From Bacteroides pyogenes (GTDB taxonomy: Bacteria > Bacteroidota > Bacteroidia > Bacteroidales > Bacteroidaceae): DNA of 64,000 nucleotides. The DNA lies in NCBI RefSeq assembly GCF_014196225.1, contig NZ_JACIDI010000004.1, positions 124,001 to 188,000 of the forward strand, written 5' to 3'. The stretch's first letter is position 1. Every line of letters begins with the position of its first letter. This document shows positions 17,560 to 28,560 of the stretch, piece by piece. A program made the translations under genes and the position numbers. The notes under the pieces are model-generated. The model was not told where the DNA came from, ran no database searches, and was given only the letters and a program-made list of their open reading frames with translations.

Positions 17560-18816
17560 ATGGCCAAAAAAGAAGAGACAATCAGCTTGATTGACACATT
17601 TTCGGAATTTAAAGAATTGAAGAATATCGATAGAACTACAATGGTGAGCGTGCTCGAAGAGTCGTTCCGTAGTGTAATCGCGAAAATGTTTGGCACCGAT
17701 GAAAATTACGACGTAATCGTAAACCCGGACAAGGGGGATTTTGAAATATGGCGTAACCGTGAAGTTGTGGCGGACGAGGAACTGACAAACCCCAATATGC
17801 AAATCTCGCTTACCGAAGCGCGCGAAATCGACGCCTCGTACGAAGTGGGCGAGGAGGTAACTGACGAGGTTATCTTTGCCAAGTTCGGGCGTCGCGCCAT
17901 CCTTAATCTTCGTCAGACGTTGGCTTCCAAAATTCTGGAGCTGGAAAAAGATAGTCTTTATAATAAGTATATAGATAAGGTAGGAACCATTATCAATGCG
18001 GAAGTATACCAGATATGGAAAAAAGAGATTCTGCTTCTGGATGATGAAGGCAATGAATTGTTACTGCCTAAAGCCGAACAGATTCCGAGCGATTTTTACC
18101 GTAAGGGGGAAATGGCGCGTGCCGTAGTAGCGCGAGTGGATAATAAAAACAACAATCCGAAGATTATTTTGTCTCGTACTTCTCCGGTCTTTCTTCAACG
18201 GTTGTTCGAATTGGAAGTGCCCGAGATTAACGACGGGTTGATTACCATCAAGAAGATAGCCCGCATGCCCGGTGAACGTGCCAAAATAGCGGTCGAATCT
18301 TACGACGACAGAATAGATCCGGTAGGGGCTTGTGTCGGTGTAAAGGGTAGTCGTATTCACGGAATCGTTCGTGAGCTGCGTAATGAAAACATTGATGTAA
18401 TTAATTATACGTCGAATATTTCGTTGTTTATCCAACGCGCTTTGAGTCCGGCTAAAATATCTTCTATCCGTTTGAACGAAGAAGAGAGAAAGGCAGAAGT
18501 GTTTCTAAAGCCGGAAGAAGTGTCGCTTGCCATCGGTAAGGGCGGATTGAATATTAAGCTGGCGAGTATGCTGACCGAATACACCATCGACGTGTTCCGC
18601 GAGCTGGATGAGAGCGTGCAGGATGAAGATATCTATCTCGATGAATTCAGGGATGAGATTGACGGATGGGTGATTGATTCCATTAAGTCTATTGGAATAG
18701 ATACGGCGAAAGCGGTGTTGAACGCGCCTCGTGAGATGTTGATTGAAAAAACGGATCTGGAAGAAGAAACGGTAGACGAGGTTATTCGTATTTTGAAATC
18801 GGAGTTTGAGGAATAG
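17560..18816 (+). CDS. nusA: Transcription termination/antitermination protein NusA
   Basis: A 418-residue protein. The N-terminal RNA-polymerase-binding domain covers about residues 1-130, an S1 domain follows, then two KH domains (EVPEINDGLITIKKIARMPG, VGACVGVKGSRIHGIVREL, ISSIRLNEEERKAEVFLKPE and SLAIGKGGLNIKLASML). A short helical tail ends in DEVIRILKSEFEE. It lacks the long acidic repeats of enterobacterial NusA, as expected in this phylum. It binds elongating RNA polymerase and affects pausing and termination. Translationally close to rimP (2-nt gap). Confidence 0.96.
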   Translation: MAKKEETISLIDTFSEFKELKNIDRTTMVSVLEESFRSVIAKMFGTDENYDVIVNPDKGDFEIWRNREVVADEELTNPNMQISLTEAREIDASYEVGEEVTDEVIFAKFGRRAILNLRQTLASKILELEKDSLYNKYIDKVGTIINAEVYQIWKKEILLLDDEGNELLLPKAEQIPSDFYRKGEMARAVVARVDNKNNNPKIILSRTSPVFLQRLFELEVPEINDGLITIKKIARMPGERAKIAVESYDDRIDPVGACVGVKGSRIHGIVRELRNENIDVINYTSNISLFIQRALSPAKISSIRLNEEERKAEVFLKPEEVSLAIGKGGLNIKLASMLTEYTIDVFRELDESVQDEDIYLDEFRDEIDGWVIDSIKSIGIDTAKAVLNAPREMLIEKTDLEEETVDEVIRILKSEFEE

Positions 18817-18878
18817 TAACATTTACTGTTTCGTAAATAAAAAACAATCCGGCTCCATTTAATTATTAAATTTAAGAT

Positions 18879-21866
18879 ATGACGATAAGGTTAAACAAAG
18901 TTACAAGAGATTTAAATGTAGGAATTTCAACGGTAGTTGAGTTCCTGCAGAAGAAAGGGTATTCCGTAGAGGCTAATCCTAATACCAAAATTAGTGAGGA
19001 GCAATACGCTATACTCGTCAAAGAGTTTAGCACAGATAAAAATCTTAGACTTGAATCGGAGCGTTTCATTCAGGAACGTCAGAATAAGGATCGCAATAAA
19101 GCGTCGGTATCTATTGAGGGATTTGAAAAAAAATCGGAGAAGCCGAAGGCGGATGATGTGATTAAGACAGTTGTTCCCGAAGAAGCTCGCCCGAAGTTTA
19201 AACCTGTCGGAAAGATTGATTTAGACAATTTAGGAGGTCGGAAGATAGAAAAAGAGCCGGAAAAGAAAGAACAGCCTGAAGTTGGACAACACGAAGCAAG
19301 GGTTGAGGTGAAGAAAGAAGAAAAAGAAGAAGTTGCAGAGCTCGTTGTAAAAGACGAGGTGATAATGCAAGAGCAAGAGGAAACCAAGCCGGCGGAAGTA
19401 GTGAATGTGGTGAAAGAAATGAGTAAAGAGGAACCAAAAGTAGAAGCCTCGCCTGTAGAGGTAGAGAAAGACCAGGCTAAAGAAGACGGGAAGGCTGCCG
19501 ATTCGGGTGAACCCGTTTCTGGAGAAGCAGATTCAAAGAATGACGGAATCTTCAAAATCCATCAGCCGGAACTGGGTGCAAAGATCAATGTTATCGGTCA
19601 AATAGACTTGGCAGCGTTGAACCAGTCCACCCGGCCGAAGAAAAAATCGAAAGAAGAGAAGCGTAAGGAACGGGAAGAGAAAGAGAAAATCCGCCAGGAT
19701 CAGAAAAAACAGATGAAAGAAGCCATCATCAAGGAGATTCGCCGGGAAGACACGAAATTGTCGAAAGGCGGAAAGGATGCTGAGGCTGGGGGAAGTAAGA
19801 AGAAACGGAATCGCATCAATAAAGAAAAAGTGGATGTGGACAACGTGGCTACTTCTCATTTCGGAGGTTCGAGAGGTTCGGGACAAGGAAAGACTAACGG
19901 ACAAGGCAGTGGCAAGAAGAGCCATGGCAAAGACCGCTTTAAGAAACCGATTATCAAGCAGGAGGTCAGTGAAGAGGATGTAGCAAAACAAGTGAAAGAA
20001 ACATTGGCACGCCTTACGACTAAAGGAAAGAACAAGGCTTCCAAATATCGCAAGGAGAAACGCGAAATGGCTTCCAGCCGTATGCAGGAATTGGAAGATC
20101 AGGAAATGGCGGAAAGCAAGGTGCTGAAGCTGACGGAGTTTGTAACGGCCAACGAACTGGCAACTATGATGGATATCTCTGTCAATCAGGTTATCGCTAC
20201 TTGCATGAGTATCGGAATCATGGTTTCTATCAATCAGCGTCTGGATGCCGAAACAATCAATATCGTGGCCGAAGAGTTCGGTTTCAAGACGGAATATATC
20301 AGTGCGGAAGTGGCGCAGGCCATTGTTGAAGAAGAAGACGCCCCGGAAGATTTGCAACCGCGTGCGCCTATCGTTACAGTGATGGGACACGTCGACCATG
20401 GTAAAACTTCATTGCTCGACTACATTCGCAAGGCAAATGTAATTGCGGGTGAAGCGGGAGGTATCACGCAGCACATCGGAGCTTACAATGTGAAGTTGGA
20501 AGACGGGCGCCGTATAACCTTCCTCGATACTCCGGGGCACGAAGCGTTTACTGCCATGCGTGCCCGTGGAGCCAAGGTGACGGATATCGCTATTATCATT
20601 GTGGCTGCAGACGACAGCGTGATGCCGCAAACCAAAGAAGCGATCAATCATGCAATGGCTGCCGGTGTGCCTATTGTGTTTGCTATCAATAAGGTGGATA
20701 AGCCGACCGCCAATCCCGACAAGATTAAAGAAGAGCTTGCGAACATGAACTTCCTTGTGGAGGAATGGGGAGGTAAATATCAGTCGCAGGACATTTCAGC
20801 CAAACAAGGCCTGGGTGTGGCGGAACTGATGGAAAAGGTATTGCTGGAAGCTGAAATGCTTGAGTTGAAAGCGAACCCTGACCGTAACGCCACGGGTTCT
20901 ATCATCGAGTCTTCGTTGGATAAGGGACGCGGATATGTAGCGACAGTTCTGGTGTCGAACGGTACGCTGAAAGTAGGCGATATCGTTCTGGCGGGAACAA
21001 GCTACGGACGTGTGAAGGCTATGTTCAACGAACGCAACCAACGTGTGAAAGAAGCGGGACCGTCTGCTCCGGCACTGATTCTCGGATTGAACGGAGCGCC
21101 GGCAGCCGGTGATACGTTCCATGTAGTAGAGACCGACCAGGAAGCTCGTGAAATTACGAATAAGCGTGAGCAGCTGGCTCGTGAGCAAGGATTGCGTACA
21201 CAGAAGATTCTGACTCTCGATGAGCTTGGCCGTCGTATCGCTTTGGGTAACTTCCAGGAATTGAACATCATCGTGAAGGGTGACGTGGATGGATCGGTTG
21301 AGGCGTTGAGCGACTCGTTGATCAAATTGTCTACAGAGCAGATTCAGGTGAATGTGATTCACAAGGGAGTGGGTCAGATTTCCGAATCGGATGTTTCTCT
21401 GGCTGCCGCTTCCGATGCGATTATCGTAGGATTCCAAGTGCGTCCTTCCACCGCAGCCGCCAAGATGGCAGAGCAGGATGGAGTAGACATCCGTAAGTAC
21501 TCGGTAATCTACGATGCCATCGAGGAAGTGAAGTCGGCTATGGAAGGTATGTTGGCGCCTGAGTTGAAAGAACAGGTGACTGCTACGATAGAGGTTCGCG
21601 AGGTATTCAATATCACCAAGGTGGGTATTGTAGCCGGAGCGATGGTGAAGACCGGAAAGGTAAAGCGCAGCGACAAGGCTCGTTTGATTCGCGACGGTAT
21701 CGTTATCTTCACAGGGAACATCAATGCGTTGAAACGTTTTAAAGACGATGTGAAAGAAGTCGGCACGAACTTCGAATGCGGTATCAGTCTGGTAAACTGC
21801 AACGATATGAAGGTAGGAGATGTTATCGAGACCTTCGAGGAAATTGAAGTGAAGCAGACTTTGTAA
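18879..21866 (+). CDS. infB: Translation initiation factor IF-2
   Basis: A 995-residue protein. The first 430 residues hold an IF2_N-like start ([20 protein letters not shown]) and a very long low-complexity K/E-rich linker. A second IF2_N unit ([20 protein letters not shown]) precedes the GTPase: [10 protein letters not shown] near 502, [14 protein letters not shown]. The domain II-III-IV C-terminus ends in [18 protein letters not shown]. It brings initiator tRNA to the 30S subunit. Last gene of the rimP operon by the terminator that follows. Confidence 0.97.
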   Translation: MTIRLNKVTRDLNVGISTVVEFLQKKGYSVEANPNTKISEEQYAILVKEFSTDKNLRLESERFIQERQNKDRNKASVSIEGFEKKSEKPKADDVIKTVVPEEARPKFKPVGKIDLDNLGGRKIEKEPEKKEQPEVGQHEARVEVKKEEKEEVAELVVKDEVIMQEQEETKPAEVVNVVKEMSKEEPKVEASPVEVEKDQAKEDGKAADSGEPVSGEADSKNDGIFKIHQPELGAKINVIGQIDLAALNQSTRPKKKSKEEKRKEREEKEKIRQDQKKQMKEAIIKEIRREDTKLSKGGKDAEAGGSKKKRNRINKEKVDVDNVATSHFGGSRGSGQGKTNGQGSGKKSHGKDRFKKPIIKQEVSEEDVAKQVKETLARLTTKGKNKASKYRKEKREMASSRMQELEDQEMAESKVLKLTEFVTANELATMMDISVNQVIATCMSIGIMVSINQRLDAETINIVAEEFGFKTEYISAEVAQAIVEEEDAPEDLQPRAPIVTVMGHVDHGKTSLLDYIRKANVIAGEAGGITQHIGAYNVKLEDGRRITFLDTPGHEAFTAMRARGAKVTDIAIIIVAADDSVMPQTKEAINHAMAAGVPIVFAINKVDKPTANPDKIKEELANMNFLVEEWGGKYQSQDISAKQGLGVAELMEKVLLEAEMLELKANPDRNATGSIIESSLDKGRGYVATVLVSNGTLKVGDIVLAGTSYGRVKAMFNERNQRVKEAGPSAPALILGLNGAPAAGDTFHVVETDQEAREITNKREQLAREQGLRTQKILTLDELGRRIALGNFQELNIIVKGDVDGSVEALSDSLIKLSTEQIQVNVIHKGVGQISESDVSLAAASDAIIVGFQVRPSTAAAKMAEQDGVDIRKYSVIYDAIEEVKSAMEGMLAPELKEQVTATIEVREVFNITKVGIVAGAMVKTGKVKRSDKARLIRDGIVIFTGNINALKRFKDDVKEVGTNFECGISLVNCNDMKVGDVIETFEEIEVKQTL

Positions 21867-21930
21867 CGAGAAAAGAGATAAGTTGCTGCTGTATGGCTTG
21901 ATGCTGTTGTGGCAACATACTTATCTGTAA

Positions 21931-21992
21931 GGATAAAGGGTGGTAATGTGGTACTGTTTGCAGAACACCACCTTGCCACTTTCTTTTTATCC
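21931..21992 (+). terminator. Terminator after infB
   Basis: GTGGTAATGTGGT (from 21941) pairs with ACCACCTTGCCAC (ending 21979) and is followed by TTTCTTTTTAT. An outer arm GGATAAAG/TTTTTATCC extends the stem. It lies 64 nt after the infB stop and separates infB from cvpA-suf. Confidence 0.75.
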
Positions 21993-22036
21993 CTTACTCT
22001 TCTGAATTCTTTATCAATCGATATAACACAGCGGTA

Positions 22037-22567
22037 ATGACTACAATTGACATAATCATCCTTTTCTTTATAGGTATAGGAGTAGTGACCGGACTGATGA
22101 AAGGATTCATCCGGCAATTGGCTTCCATTCTCGGGCTGATAGTAGGATTATTGGCTGCAAGGGCGCTGTATCAGGCTTTGGCGGAACGCTTATGTCCTGC
22201 ACTGACAGATTCTATGACGGTGGCTCAGGTTTTGGCTTTTGTCATTATTTGGATAGCTGTACCGCTGCTCTTCTCGTTGGTGGCTTCGTTGCTGACAAGA
22301 GCGTTGGAGGCTGTTTCCTTAGGATGGCTGAACCGTTGGCTGGGAAGCGGGTTGGGAGCGATAAAATACATGCTTCTGGTCAGCCTTATGATCTTTGTAA
22401 TCGAGTATATCGATGGTGATAATAAGTTAATCGGTGCAACAAAAAAGAAAGAGTCTGCGTTATACTATCCAATGGAAAGATTCGGAAAAATATTTTTCCC
22501 TGCCGCCAAAAATATGACAGAACAATATATATTAGAACATAAAGATGCAACAAGAAGAACCCAATAA
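22037..22567 (+). CDS. CvpA family membrane protein
   Basis: A 176-residue protein with four predicted membrane helices. The CvpA pattern is present: [40 protein letters not shown], and the later hydrophobic [20 protein letters not shown]. CvpA proteins were linked to colicin V production in E. coli; their biochemical role is not settled. The gene overlaps the start of sufB by 23 nt, so the two are probably translated from one message. Confidence 0.85.
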   Translation: MTTIDIIILFFIGIGVVTGLMKGFIRQLASILGLIVGLLAARALYQALAERLCPALTDSMTVAQVLAFVIIWIAVPLLFSLVASLLTRALEAVSLGWLNRWLGSGLGAIKYMLLVSLMIFVIEYIDGDNKLIGATKKKESALYYPMERFGKIFFPAAKNMTEQYILEHKDATRRTQ

Positions 22568-23999
22568 ATATGTAAAAGAACTTACGAATGAGAAGTACAA
22601 GTACGGCTTTACAACCGATGTGCACACCGAAATCATCGAGCGAGGGCTGAATGAAGACGTGATCAGGCTCATTTCGTCGAAGAAGAACGAACCCGAGTGG
22701 TTGCTCGAGTTTCGTTTGAAAGCGTACCGGCATTGGCTGACGCTGGAGATTCCCACATGGGCGCATCTCCGTATTCCTGAGATAGACTATCAGGCTATTT
22801 CGTACTATGCCGACCCCACGAAGAAGAAAGAGGGTCCGAAGAGCATGGATGAAGTAGATCCTGAGTTAATCAAGACATTCAATAAGTTAGGTATTCCTCT
22901 GGAAGAGCAGATGGCGTTGAGCGGGATGGCTGTGGATGCAGTTATGGACTCCGTATCTGTAAAGACCACTTTCAAAGAGACGTTGATGGAGAAGGGAATC
23001 ATCTTCTGCTCATTCAGCGAAGCGGTACGCGAACATCCCGACCTTGTCAGAAAATACATGGGCTCGGTAGTCGGCTATCGCGACAATTTCTTTGCTGCAT
23101 TGAATTCTGCAGTGTTCTCCGACGGATCCTTCGTCTATGTTCCTAAGGGTGTTCGCTGTCCGATGGAACTTTCCACTTACTTCCGCATCAATGCCCGTAA
23201 CACCGGGCAGTTCGAACGCACGCTCATTGTGGCGGACGACGATTCTTATGTTTCTTATCTGGAGGGATGCACGGCTCCCATGCGCGATGAGAACCAGTTG
23301 CATGCCGCCATTGTGGAGATTGTGGTGCACGACCGTGCGGAAGTGAAATACAGTACGGTTCAGAACTGGTATCCGGGGGATGCCGAAGGCAAAGGCGGCG
23401 TATACAACTTCGTCACGAAGCGCGGCAACTGCAAAGGTGTGGACAGTAAACTCTCTTGGACACAGGTAGAAACGGGATCCGCCATTACTTGGAAGTATCC
23501 TTCCTGCATTCTGACCGGAGACAATTCGACAGCGGAATTTTACTCGGTGGCGGTGACGAACAACTATCAGCAGGCGGATACGGGTACCAAAATGATTCAC
23601 TTGGGGAAGAATACCCGCAGCACAATTGTGAGCAAAGGTATTTCCGCCGGACACAGCGAGAACTCTTACCGGGGCTTGGTGCGTGTGTCGGAGAAAGCCG
23701 ACAATGCCCGTAACTACAGTCAGTGCGACTCGTTGCTGCTGGGCGATAAGTGTGGAGCGCATACTTTCCCGTATATGGACATCCATAATGAAACGGCTGT
23801 GATAGAGCACGAGGCCACTACCAGCAAGATTAGCGAAGATCAGGTGTTTTACTGCAATCAGCGCGGCATTTCGACCGAAGATGCCATCGGCCTGATTGTA
23901 AATGGATATGCGAAAGAAGTGTTGAACAAACTGCCTATGGAGTTTGCGGTAGAAGCGCAAAAATTGCTCAGCATCTCGCTGGAGGGTAGTGTAGGATAA
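22545..23999 (+). CDS. sufB: Fe-S cluster assembly scaffold SufB
   Basis: A 484-residue protein of standard SufB length. It has the conserved core [47 protein letters not shown], the C-terminal [20 protein letters not shown] and the [20 protein letters not shown] motif. With SufC and SufD it forms the scaffold on which Fe-S clusters are built. It starts inside cvpA. Unusually, an outer-membrane barrel gene separates it from sufC. Confidence 0.97.
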   Translation: MQQEEPNKYVKELTNEKYKYGFTTDVHTEIIERGLNEDVIRLISSKKNEPEWLLEFRLKAYRHWLTLEIPTWAHLRIPEIDYQAISYYADPTKKKEGPKSMDEVDPELIKTFNKLGIPLEEQMALSGMAVDAVMDSVSVKTTFKETLMEKGIIFCSFSEAVREHPDLVRKYMGSVVGYRDNFFAALNSAVFSDGSFVYVPKGVRCPMELSTYFRINARNTGQFERTLIVADDDSYVSYLEGCTAPMRDENQLHAAIVEIVVHDRAEVKYSTVQNWYPGDAEGKGGVYNFVTKRGNCKGVDSKLSWTQVETGSAITWKYPSCILTGDNSTAEFYSVAVTNNYQQADTGTKMIHLGKNTRSTIVSKGISAGHSENSYRGLVRVSEKADNARNYSQCDSLLLGDKCGAHTFPYMDIHNETAVIEHEATTSKISEDQVFYCNQRGISTEDAIGLIVNGYAKEVLNKLPMEFAVEAQKLLSISLEGSVG

Positions 24000-24018
24000 A
24001 CAAAATCGAAGAAGAGAA

Positions 24019-24747
24019 ATGAACGGACAACGGATAGGTTGGTTGTTGGTGTTGCTGCTTTCTTTCGGATCGGTTCGCGCGCAACGCTATACGGAGAGTG
24101 AACGCAGATGGAGTTTTCAGGGAACGATTGGCCCGGCAATATCTGTGCTTTCACAGCATCCGTCGCATCACAAGTCGTCAACCGGATTTACCGCAGCGTT
24201 GGGGGTCGAGTACTATCTGCCCGAAAGCCGGTTTTCGCTCAAGGCGGGTTATCTGAGTGAGGAGATTGATCTGACTTCCTCTGTGCAGAAGAATCTTACA
24301 CAACTGGAGCTTGGCGGACGCTACTATATGTTTCCCGAGCACTTCTGGGTGCAGGCATACGGTGGACTTTCCGCAGCATGGAATTTCGGCTCCCGGACAG
24401 AAAGCGGAGTGATCGAACATTTCCATTATAATATGATTACCGAGAGGAGCGAGCTGAAACGTCAGGAGCATTATGATCTGAAGTCGCCTCGTCTTTCTCT
24501 GATGCCGGGCATAGGGTTGGAGATACCTTTGCTATCGTGTCTCATGCTTACTGTCGAATATCAGTTCCGTATGGGATTAGGTGCAAACCATACTGTGGAA
24601 GACCGGTCTTTCGCCCCTGTTCGTACCGACTATATACGTGCCAAGGGATTTCGGAACGGTTTGAACTTCGGACTGAAGATAGATTTTCCTTTTACTTTGA
24701 CACAAGGGGATGGAGATACGATTTTCGACTGGATTTTCGGCAGATAG
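24019..24747 (+). CDS. Outer-membrane beta-barrel protein inserted between sufB and sufC
   Basis: A 242-residue protein with a signal peptide ending in SVRAQ, followed by alternating hydrophobic/aromatic strands (FTAALGVEYYLPESRFSLKA, LELGGRYYMFPEHFWVQAYG, LMPGIGLEIPLLSCLMLTVE). This is a small OmpA/OmpW-type or porin-family barrel, though the C-terminus IFDWIFGR is not a classical one. It follows the sufB stop by 19 nt and precedes sufC by 38 nt on the same strand, so it is almost certainly co-transcribed. It has no known link to Fe-S assembly. Base composition is like its neighbours. Confidence 0.75.
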   Translation: MNGQRIGWLLVLLLSFGSVRAQRYTESERRWSFQGTIGPAISVLSQHPSHHKSSTGFTAALGVEYYLPESRFSLKAGYLSEEIDLTSSVQKNLTQLELGGRYYMFPEHFWVQAYGGLSAAWNFGSRTESGVIEHFHYNMITERSELKRQEHYDLKSPRLSLMPGIGLEIPLLSCLMLTVEYQFRMGLGANHTVEDRSFAPVRTDYIRAKGFRNGLNFGLKIDFPFTLTQGDGDTIFDWIFGR

Positions 24748-24785
24748 TTTTGAATAAGAAACAGATAAAATTAGATAAATAGACT

Positions 24786-25538
24786 ATGTTAGAAATAAAA
24801 GATTTGCATGCCGGCATTAACGGCAAAGAAATATTAAAGGGAATTACCCTTACGGTGAAACCGGGCGAAGTGCATGCCATCATGGGACCGAACGGATCGG
24901 GAAAAAGTACGCTTTCTTCGGTGCTGGTAGGCAACCCCACTTTCGAAGTGACGAAGGGAACGGTAAGCTTTTACGGTAAGGATTTACTGGAACTGTCGCC
25001 CGAAGACCGTAGCCACGAAGGTATCTTTCTTAGCTTTCAGTATCCGGTGGAGATACCGGGGGTGAGCATGGTGAACTTTATGCGTACCGCCGTGAACGAA
25101 CAGCGAAAGTATAAAGGTCTGCCGGCACTCTCCGCCAGCGAGTTCCTGAAACTGATGCGTGAGAAGCGCGCCGTGGTGGAGTTGGACAACAAACTGGCCA
25201 ACCGTTCGGTGAACGAGGGCTTTTCGGGCGGGGAAAAGAAACGGAACGAGATATTCCAGATGGCGATGCTCGAGCCGCGCCTGAGCATTCTCGACGAGAC
25301 CGATTCCGGTTTGGATATCGACGCGCTCCGTATTGTAGCCGAAGGCGTGAACAAACTGAAGACTCCCGAAACAAGCACCATTGTGATAACTCACTACCAA
25401 CGCTTGCTCGACTATATCAAGCCCGATATCGTTCATGTGCTTTATAAAGGGCGCATCGTGAAGACCGCCGGTCCGGAGCTGGCTTTGGAACTTGAAGAAA
25501 AGGGGTACGACTGGATTAAGAAAGAGTTAGGAGAATGA
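24786..25538 (+). CDS. sufC: SufC ATPase
   Basis: A 250-residue ABC-type ATPase. Walker A is GPNGSGKST (about 34-42). The SufC-typical [20 protein letters not shown] follows, then signature [14 protein letters not shown], Walker [17 protein letters not shown] and the switch His in [12 protein letters not shown]. It drives conformational change of the SufB-SufD scaffold. It ends in an ATGA overlap with sufD, which implies translational coupling. Confidence 0.97.
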   Translation: MLEIKDLHAGINGKEILKGITLTVKPGEVHAIMGPNGSGKSTLSSVLVGNPTFEVTKGTVSFYGKDLLELSPEDRSHEGIFLSFQYPVEIPGVSMVNFMRTAVNEQRKYKGLPALSASEFLKLMREKRAVVELDNKLANRSVNEGFSGGEKKRNEIFQMAMLEPRLSILDETDSGLDIDALRIVAEGVNKLKTPETSTIVITHYQRLLDYIKPDIVHVLYKGRIVKTAGPELALELEEKGYDWIKKELGE

Positions 25539-26884
25539 TGATGAACGCAGAACAACAATATATCGATCTCTTCACACATACCGAAGCCATGATATGCAAG
25601 CATAGCGCCGATGTGCTGAATGCGCCGAGGGCTGCCGCTTTCGCCGATTTCGAACGGATCGGATTCCCTGCTCGTAAAGTGGAGAAATATAAATATACGG
25701 ATGTAAGCAAATGCTTTGAGCCCGACTTCGGCTTGAATCTCAACCGGTTGGATATCCCGGTAAACCCCTACGAAGTGTTTAAGTGCGATGTGCCCAATAT
25801 GAGTACGGCTTTGTATTTCGTGGTGAACGACGCGTTTTACGGTAAATCGTTGCCCAAGCATCATTTGCCTGAGGGAGTGATTTTCGGCAGCCTGAGAGAA
25901 GCGGCGCAGCAGTATCCCGAACTGGTGAAGAAATACTACGGGCAGCTGGCTGATACTGCGAAAGACGGAATAACCGCTTTCAACACCGCCTTTGCACAAG
26001 ACGGAGTCTTCTTTTACGTTCCCAAGAACGTGGTGGTGGAGAAGCCCATCCAGTTGGTGAACATTCTTCGCGGCGATGTCGATTTTATGGTCAACCGCCG
26101 GGTGCTGGTTGTCCTTGAGGAAGGGGCGCAGGCACGTCTCCTGATCTGCGACCATGCCATGGACAATGTAAATTTTCTGGCTACTCAAGTGATTGAAGTG
26201 TTTGCCGGTGAGAATACGGTATTCGACATGTATGAACTTGAGGAAACGCATACAAGCACGGTGCGTATTAGCAACCTGTATGTGAGACAAGAAGCAAACA
26301 GCAGTGTGTTGCTGAATGGTATGACGTTGCATAACGGAACCACCCGCAATACGACCGAAGTGGTATTAGCGGGCGAAGGAGCCGAAATCAACCTTTGCGG
26401 CATGGCGATTACGGACAAGAACCAGCATGTGGATAACCATACGGTGATCGACCATGCAGTGCCCAACTGCACCAGTAATGAGCTTTTCAAATATGTGCTC
26501 GACGAACAGTCGGTCGGAGCTTTTACCGGGTTGGTGCTGGTACGTCCCGGAGCACAGCATACCGCTTCGCAACAGACGAACCGCAATCTTTGCGTCACGC
26601 GCGAAGCCCGTATGTACACGCAGCCCCAGCTGGAGATTTACGCCGACGATGTGAAGTGTTCGCACGGAGCCACCGTAGGGCAACTCGACGAGAATGCCCT
26701 GTTCTACATGCGTGCCCGTGGCATTGCCGAGAAAGAAGCGCGTCTGTTGCTGATGTTCGCATTTGTCAATGAGGTGATCGACAAGATTCGTCTGGATCCT
26801 CTCAAAGAACGCCTGCACCTGCTGGTGGAGAAACGTTTCCGCGGCGAATTGAACAAATGTCAGGGATGCGCTATCTGTAAGTAA
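25535..26884 (+). CDS. sufD: Fe-S cluster assembly protein SufD
   Basis: A 449-residue SufD. Paralogous to SufB, with C-terminal [35 protein letters not shown] and a terminal cysteine-rich CQGCAICK. Partner of SufB and SufC. Three ATG codons lie in tandem at 25535, 25538 and 25541 behind AGGAG (25529-25533), so any of these could be the start. Confidence 0.96.
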   Translation: MMMNAEQQYIDLFTHTEAMICKHSADVLNAPRAAAFADFERIGFPARKVEKYKYTDVSKCFEPDFGLNLNRLDIPVNPYEVFKCDVPNMSTALYFVVNDAFYGKSLPKHHLPEGVIFGSLREAAQQYPELVKKYYGQLADTAKDGITAFNTAFAQDGVFFYVPKNVVVEKPIQLVNILRGDVDFMVNRRVLVVLEEGAQARLLICDHAMDNVNFLATQVIEVFAGENTVFDMYELEETHTSTVRISNLYVRQEANSSVLLNGMTLHNGTTRNTTEVVLAGEGAEINLCGMAITDKNQHVDNHTVIDHAVPNCTSNELFKYVLDEQSVGAFTGLVLVRPGAQHTASQQTNRNLCVTREARMYTQPQLEIYADDVKCSHGATVGQLDENALFYMRARGIAEKEARLLLMFAFVNEVIDKIRLDPLKERLHLLVEKRFRGELNKCQGCAICK

Positions 26885-26932
26885 TATCTGTCTAATTCAA
26901 ATTTTAAGGTTCCTTTCCAAAGCATAATCAAG

Positions 26933-28156
26933 ATGTACGATATACAAAAAATACGTGAAGACTTTCCGATACTGAGCCGGGAAATATACGGCAAGCCGCT
27001 GGTCTATCTGGATAACGGCGCTACGACACAGAAACCGCGTGTGGTGGTGGATTCGATAGTGGACGAATACTACTCCGTCAATGCGAACGTGCATCGTGGA
27101 GTGCACTACCTCTCGCAGCAGGCCACCGAGCTTCACGAAGCCTCGCGCGAGACGGTGCGGAAGTTCATCAATGCGCGCAGTACCAACGAGGTGATTTTCA
27201 CGCGCGGAACGACCGAGAGCATCAACCTGCTCGCTTCGAGCTTTGGCGATGAGTGTATGCGCGAGGGCGATGAAGTGATTGTTTCGGTGATGGAGCATCA
27301 CAGCAACATCGTTCCCTGGCAATTGCTCGCTGCCCGTAGGGGGATTGCCCTCAAGGTGATTCCGATGAACGATCGGGGCGAGCTGCTACTCGACGAGTAT
27401 GACAAGCTTTTTACCGAGCGGACAAAGCTTGTCAGCGTTGTTCATGTATCGAATGTGCTGGGAACGGTGAACCCCATCAAAGAGATGATTGCCACCGCCC
27501 ATGCGCACGGAGTGCCTTTCCTCGTAGATGCCGCGCAGTCCATCCCTCACACGGCGGTGGATGTGCAGGAGCTGGATGCCGATTTTCTGGTATTCTCCGG
27601 TCATAAGGTTTATGCGCCGACGGGTGTCGGAGTGCTTTACGGCAAAGAAGAGTGGCTCGACCGCCTGCCGCCCTATCAGGGAGGAGGAGAGATGATTCAG
27701 CATGTCTCTTTCGAGAAAACCACGTTCAACGAGCTGCCTTTCAAGTTCGAAGCAGGTACGCCCGACTATATCGGTACGACAGGTCTTGCCAAAGCACTCG
27801 ATTACGTCTCCGCCATCGGCATGGAACAGGTGGCGGCTTATGAGCACGAACTCACCCGGTATGCCTTGCGCCGACTGAAAGAGATTCCCGGCATGCGTAT
27901 TTTCGGCGAAGCAGCCGATCGCGGCGCGGTGATTTCTTTTCTGGTGGGGGATATTCATCACTTCGACTTGGGGACATTGCTCGACCGCCTCGGGATTGCC
28001 GTCCGCACGGGGCATCACTGTGCACAGCCATTGATGCAGCGGTTGGGCATAGAAGGAACAGTCAGGGCTTCGTTCGGACTGTATAATACCAAAGAAGAAG
28101 TAGATGCGCTTGTAGCCGGAATCGAACGGGTGAGTCGCATGTTGGGTGCATTCTGA
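26933..28156 (+). CDS. sufS: Cysteine desulfurase SufS
   Basis: A 407-residue PLP enzyme. It has YLDNGATTQKP at the N-terminus, the PLP Lys in VFSGHKVYAPTGVG, and the active-site Cys in RTGHHCAQPLMQRLG. This C-terminal loop and the length place it with group II (SufS/CsdA). It takes sulfur from cysteine for the SufBCD scaffold. No SufE or SufU gene lies next to it. It is 48 nt after sufD and ends the suf operon. Confidence 0.96.
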   Translation: MYDIQKIREDFPILSREIYGKPLVYLDNGATTQKPRVVVDSIVDEYYSVNANVHRGVHYLSQQATELHEASRETVRKFINARSTNEVIFTRGTTESINLLASSFGDECMREGDEVIVSVMEHHSNIVPWQLLAARRGIALKVIPMNDRGELLLDEYDKLFTERTKLVSVVHVSNVLGTVNPIKEMIATAHAHGVPFLVDAAQSIPHTAVDVQELDADFLVFSGHKVYAPTGVGVLYGKEEWLDRLPPYQGGGEMIQHVSFEKTTFNELPFKFEAGTPDYIGTTGLAKALDYVSAIGMEQVAAYEHELTRYALRRLKEIPGMRIFGEAADRGAVISFLVGDIHHFDLGTLLDRLGIAVRTGHHCAQPLMQRLGIEGTVRASFGLYNTKEEVDALVAGIERVSRMLGAF

Positions 28157-28194
28157 CCTGCTGCAGTCGCCTGTGCCGTTAAAAAAGTGTAATG

Positions 28195-28228
28195 CTTTGC
28201 TGCATATAGTGAAATATTCTTACCTTTG
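28195..28228 (+). promoter_or_regulatory. Promoter of the pilin-like adhesin gene
   Basis: TTTG (28195-28198), a 22-nt spacer, TACCTTTG (28221-28228). The start codon is at 28561, so the leader would be about 325 nt long. Confidence 0.55.
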
Positions 28229-28328
28229 TTCTCGTATGTGCTTCCCCGCCTCCGGTTTTTGCCTCGTGTGCTGAGGGAGGCGTGTTGTTTGTAACATGTT
28301 ATACCTATATATAATGTATATAACTCTG

Positions 28329-28500
28329 TATCCGAATTGTAAACCTTTCACTTCTTTTAACCGTCGGCATTTGGCGGTTTCGGATATTTGTATAACACAC
28401 ACACATGTAGACTTTTTGACGTACGCGCGCGAAGCTGTCGCGGGTACGTCGCCTCATATTACCGTCCTCGGCGGGGATCCCTGCATCCCTGCCGGGGACG
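28329..28500 (+). promoter_or_regulatory. Long structured 5' leader with three consecutive hairpins
   Basis: Three stems follow one another in the leader of the adhesin gene. TATCCGAA (28329-28336) pairs with TTCGGATA (28379-28386). GACGTACGCGCG (28418-28429) pairs with CGCGGGTACGTC (28439-28450) with one mismatch. CGTCCTCGGCGGGGAT (28463-28478) pairs with ATCCCTGCCGGGGACG (28485-28500). None is followed by a T run, so they look like mRNA structure and not like simple terminators. Confidence 0.6.
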
Positions 28501-28560
28501 TTTGCGTTTGCCCCATTGCTTGCGTAACTTATTTTTTAACCCCCTAAATACACAAGAATC

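Noticed and set aside
28418..28450. Invertible-promoter recombination site (arms resemble the ARACGTWCGT type)
   Set aside because: The two arms are only about 9 nt apart and form a hairpin. An invertible segment would need arms some 100-200 bp apart with a promoter between, and no second pair is seen.
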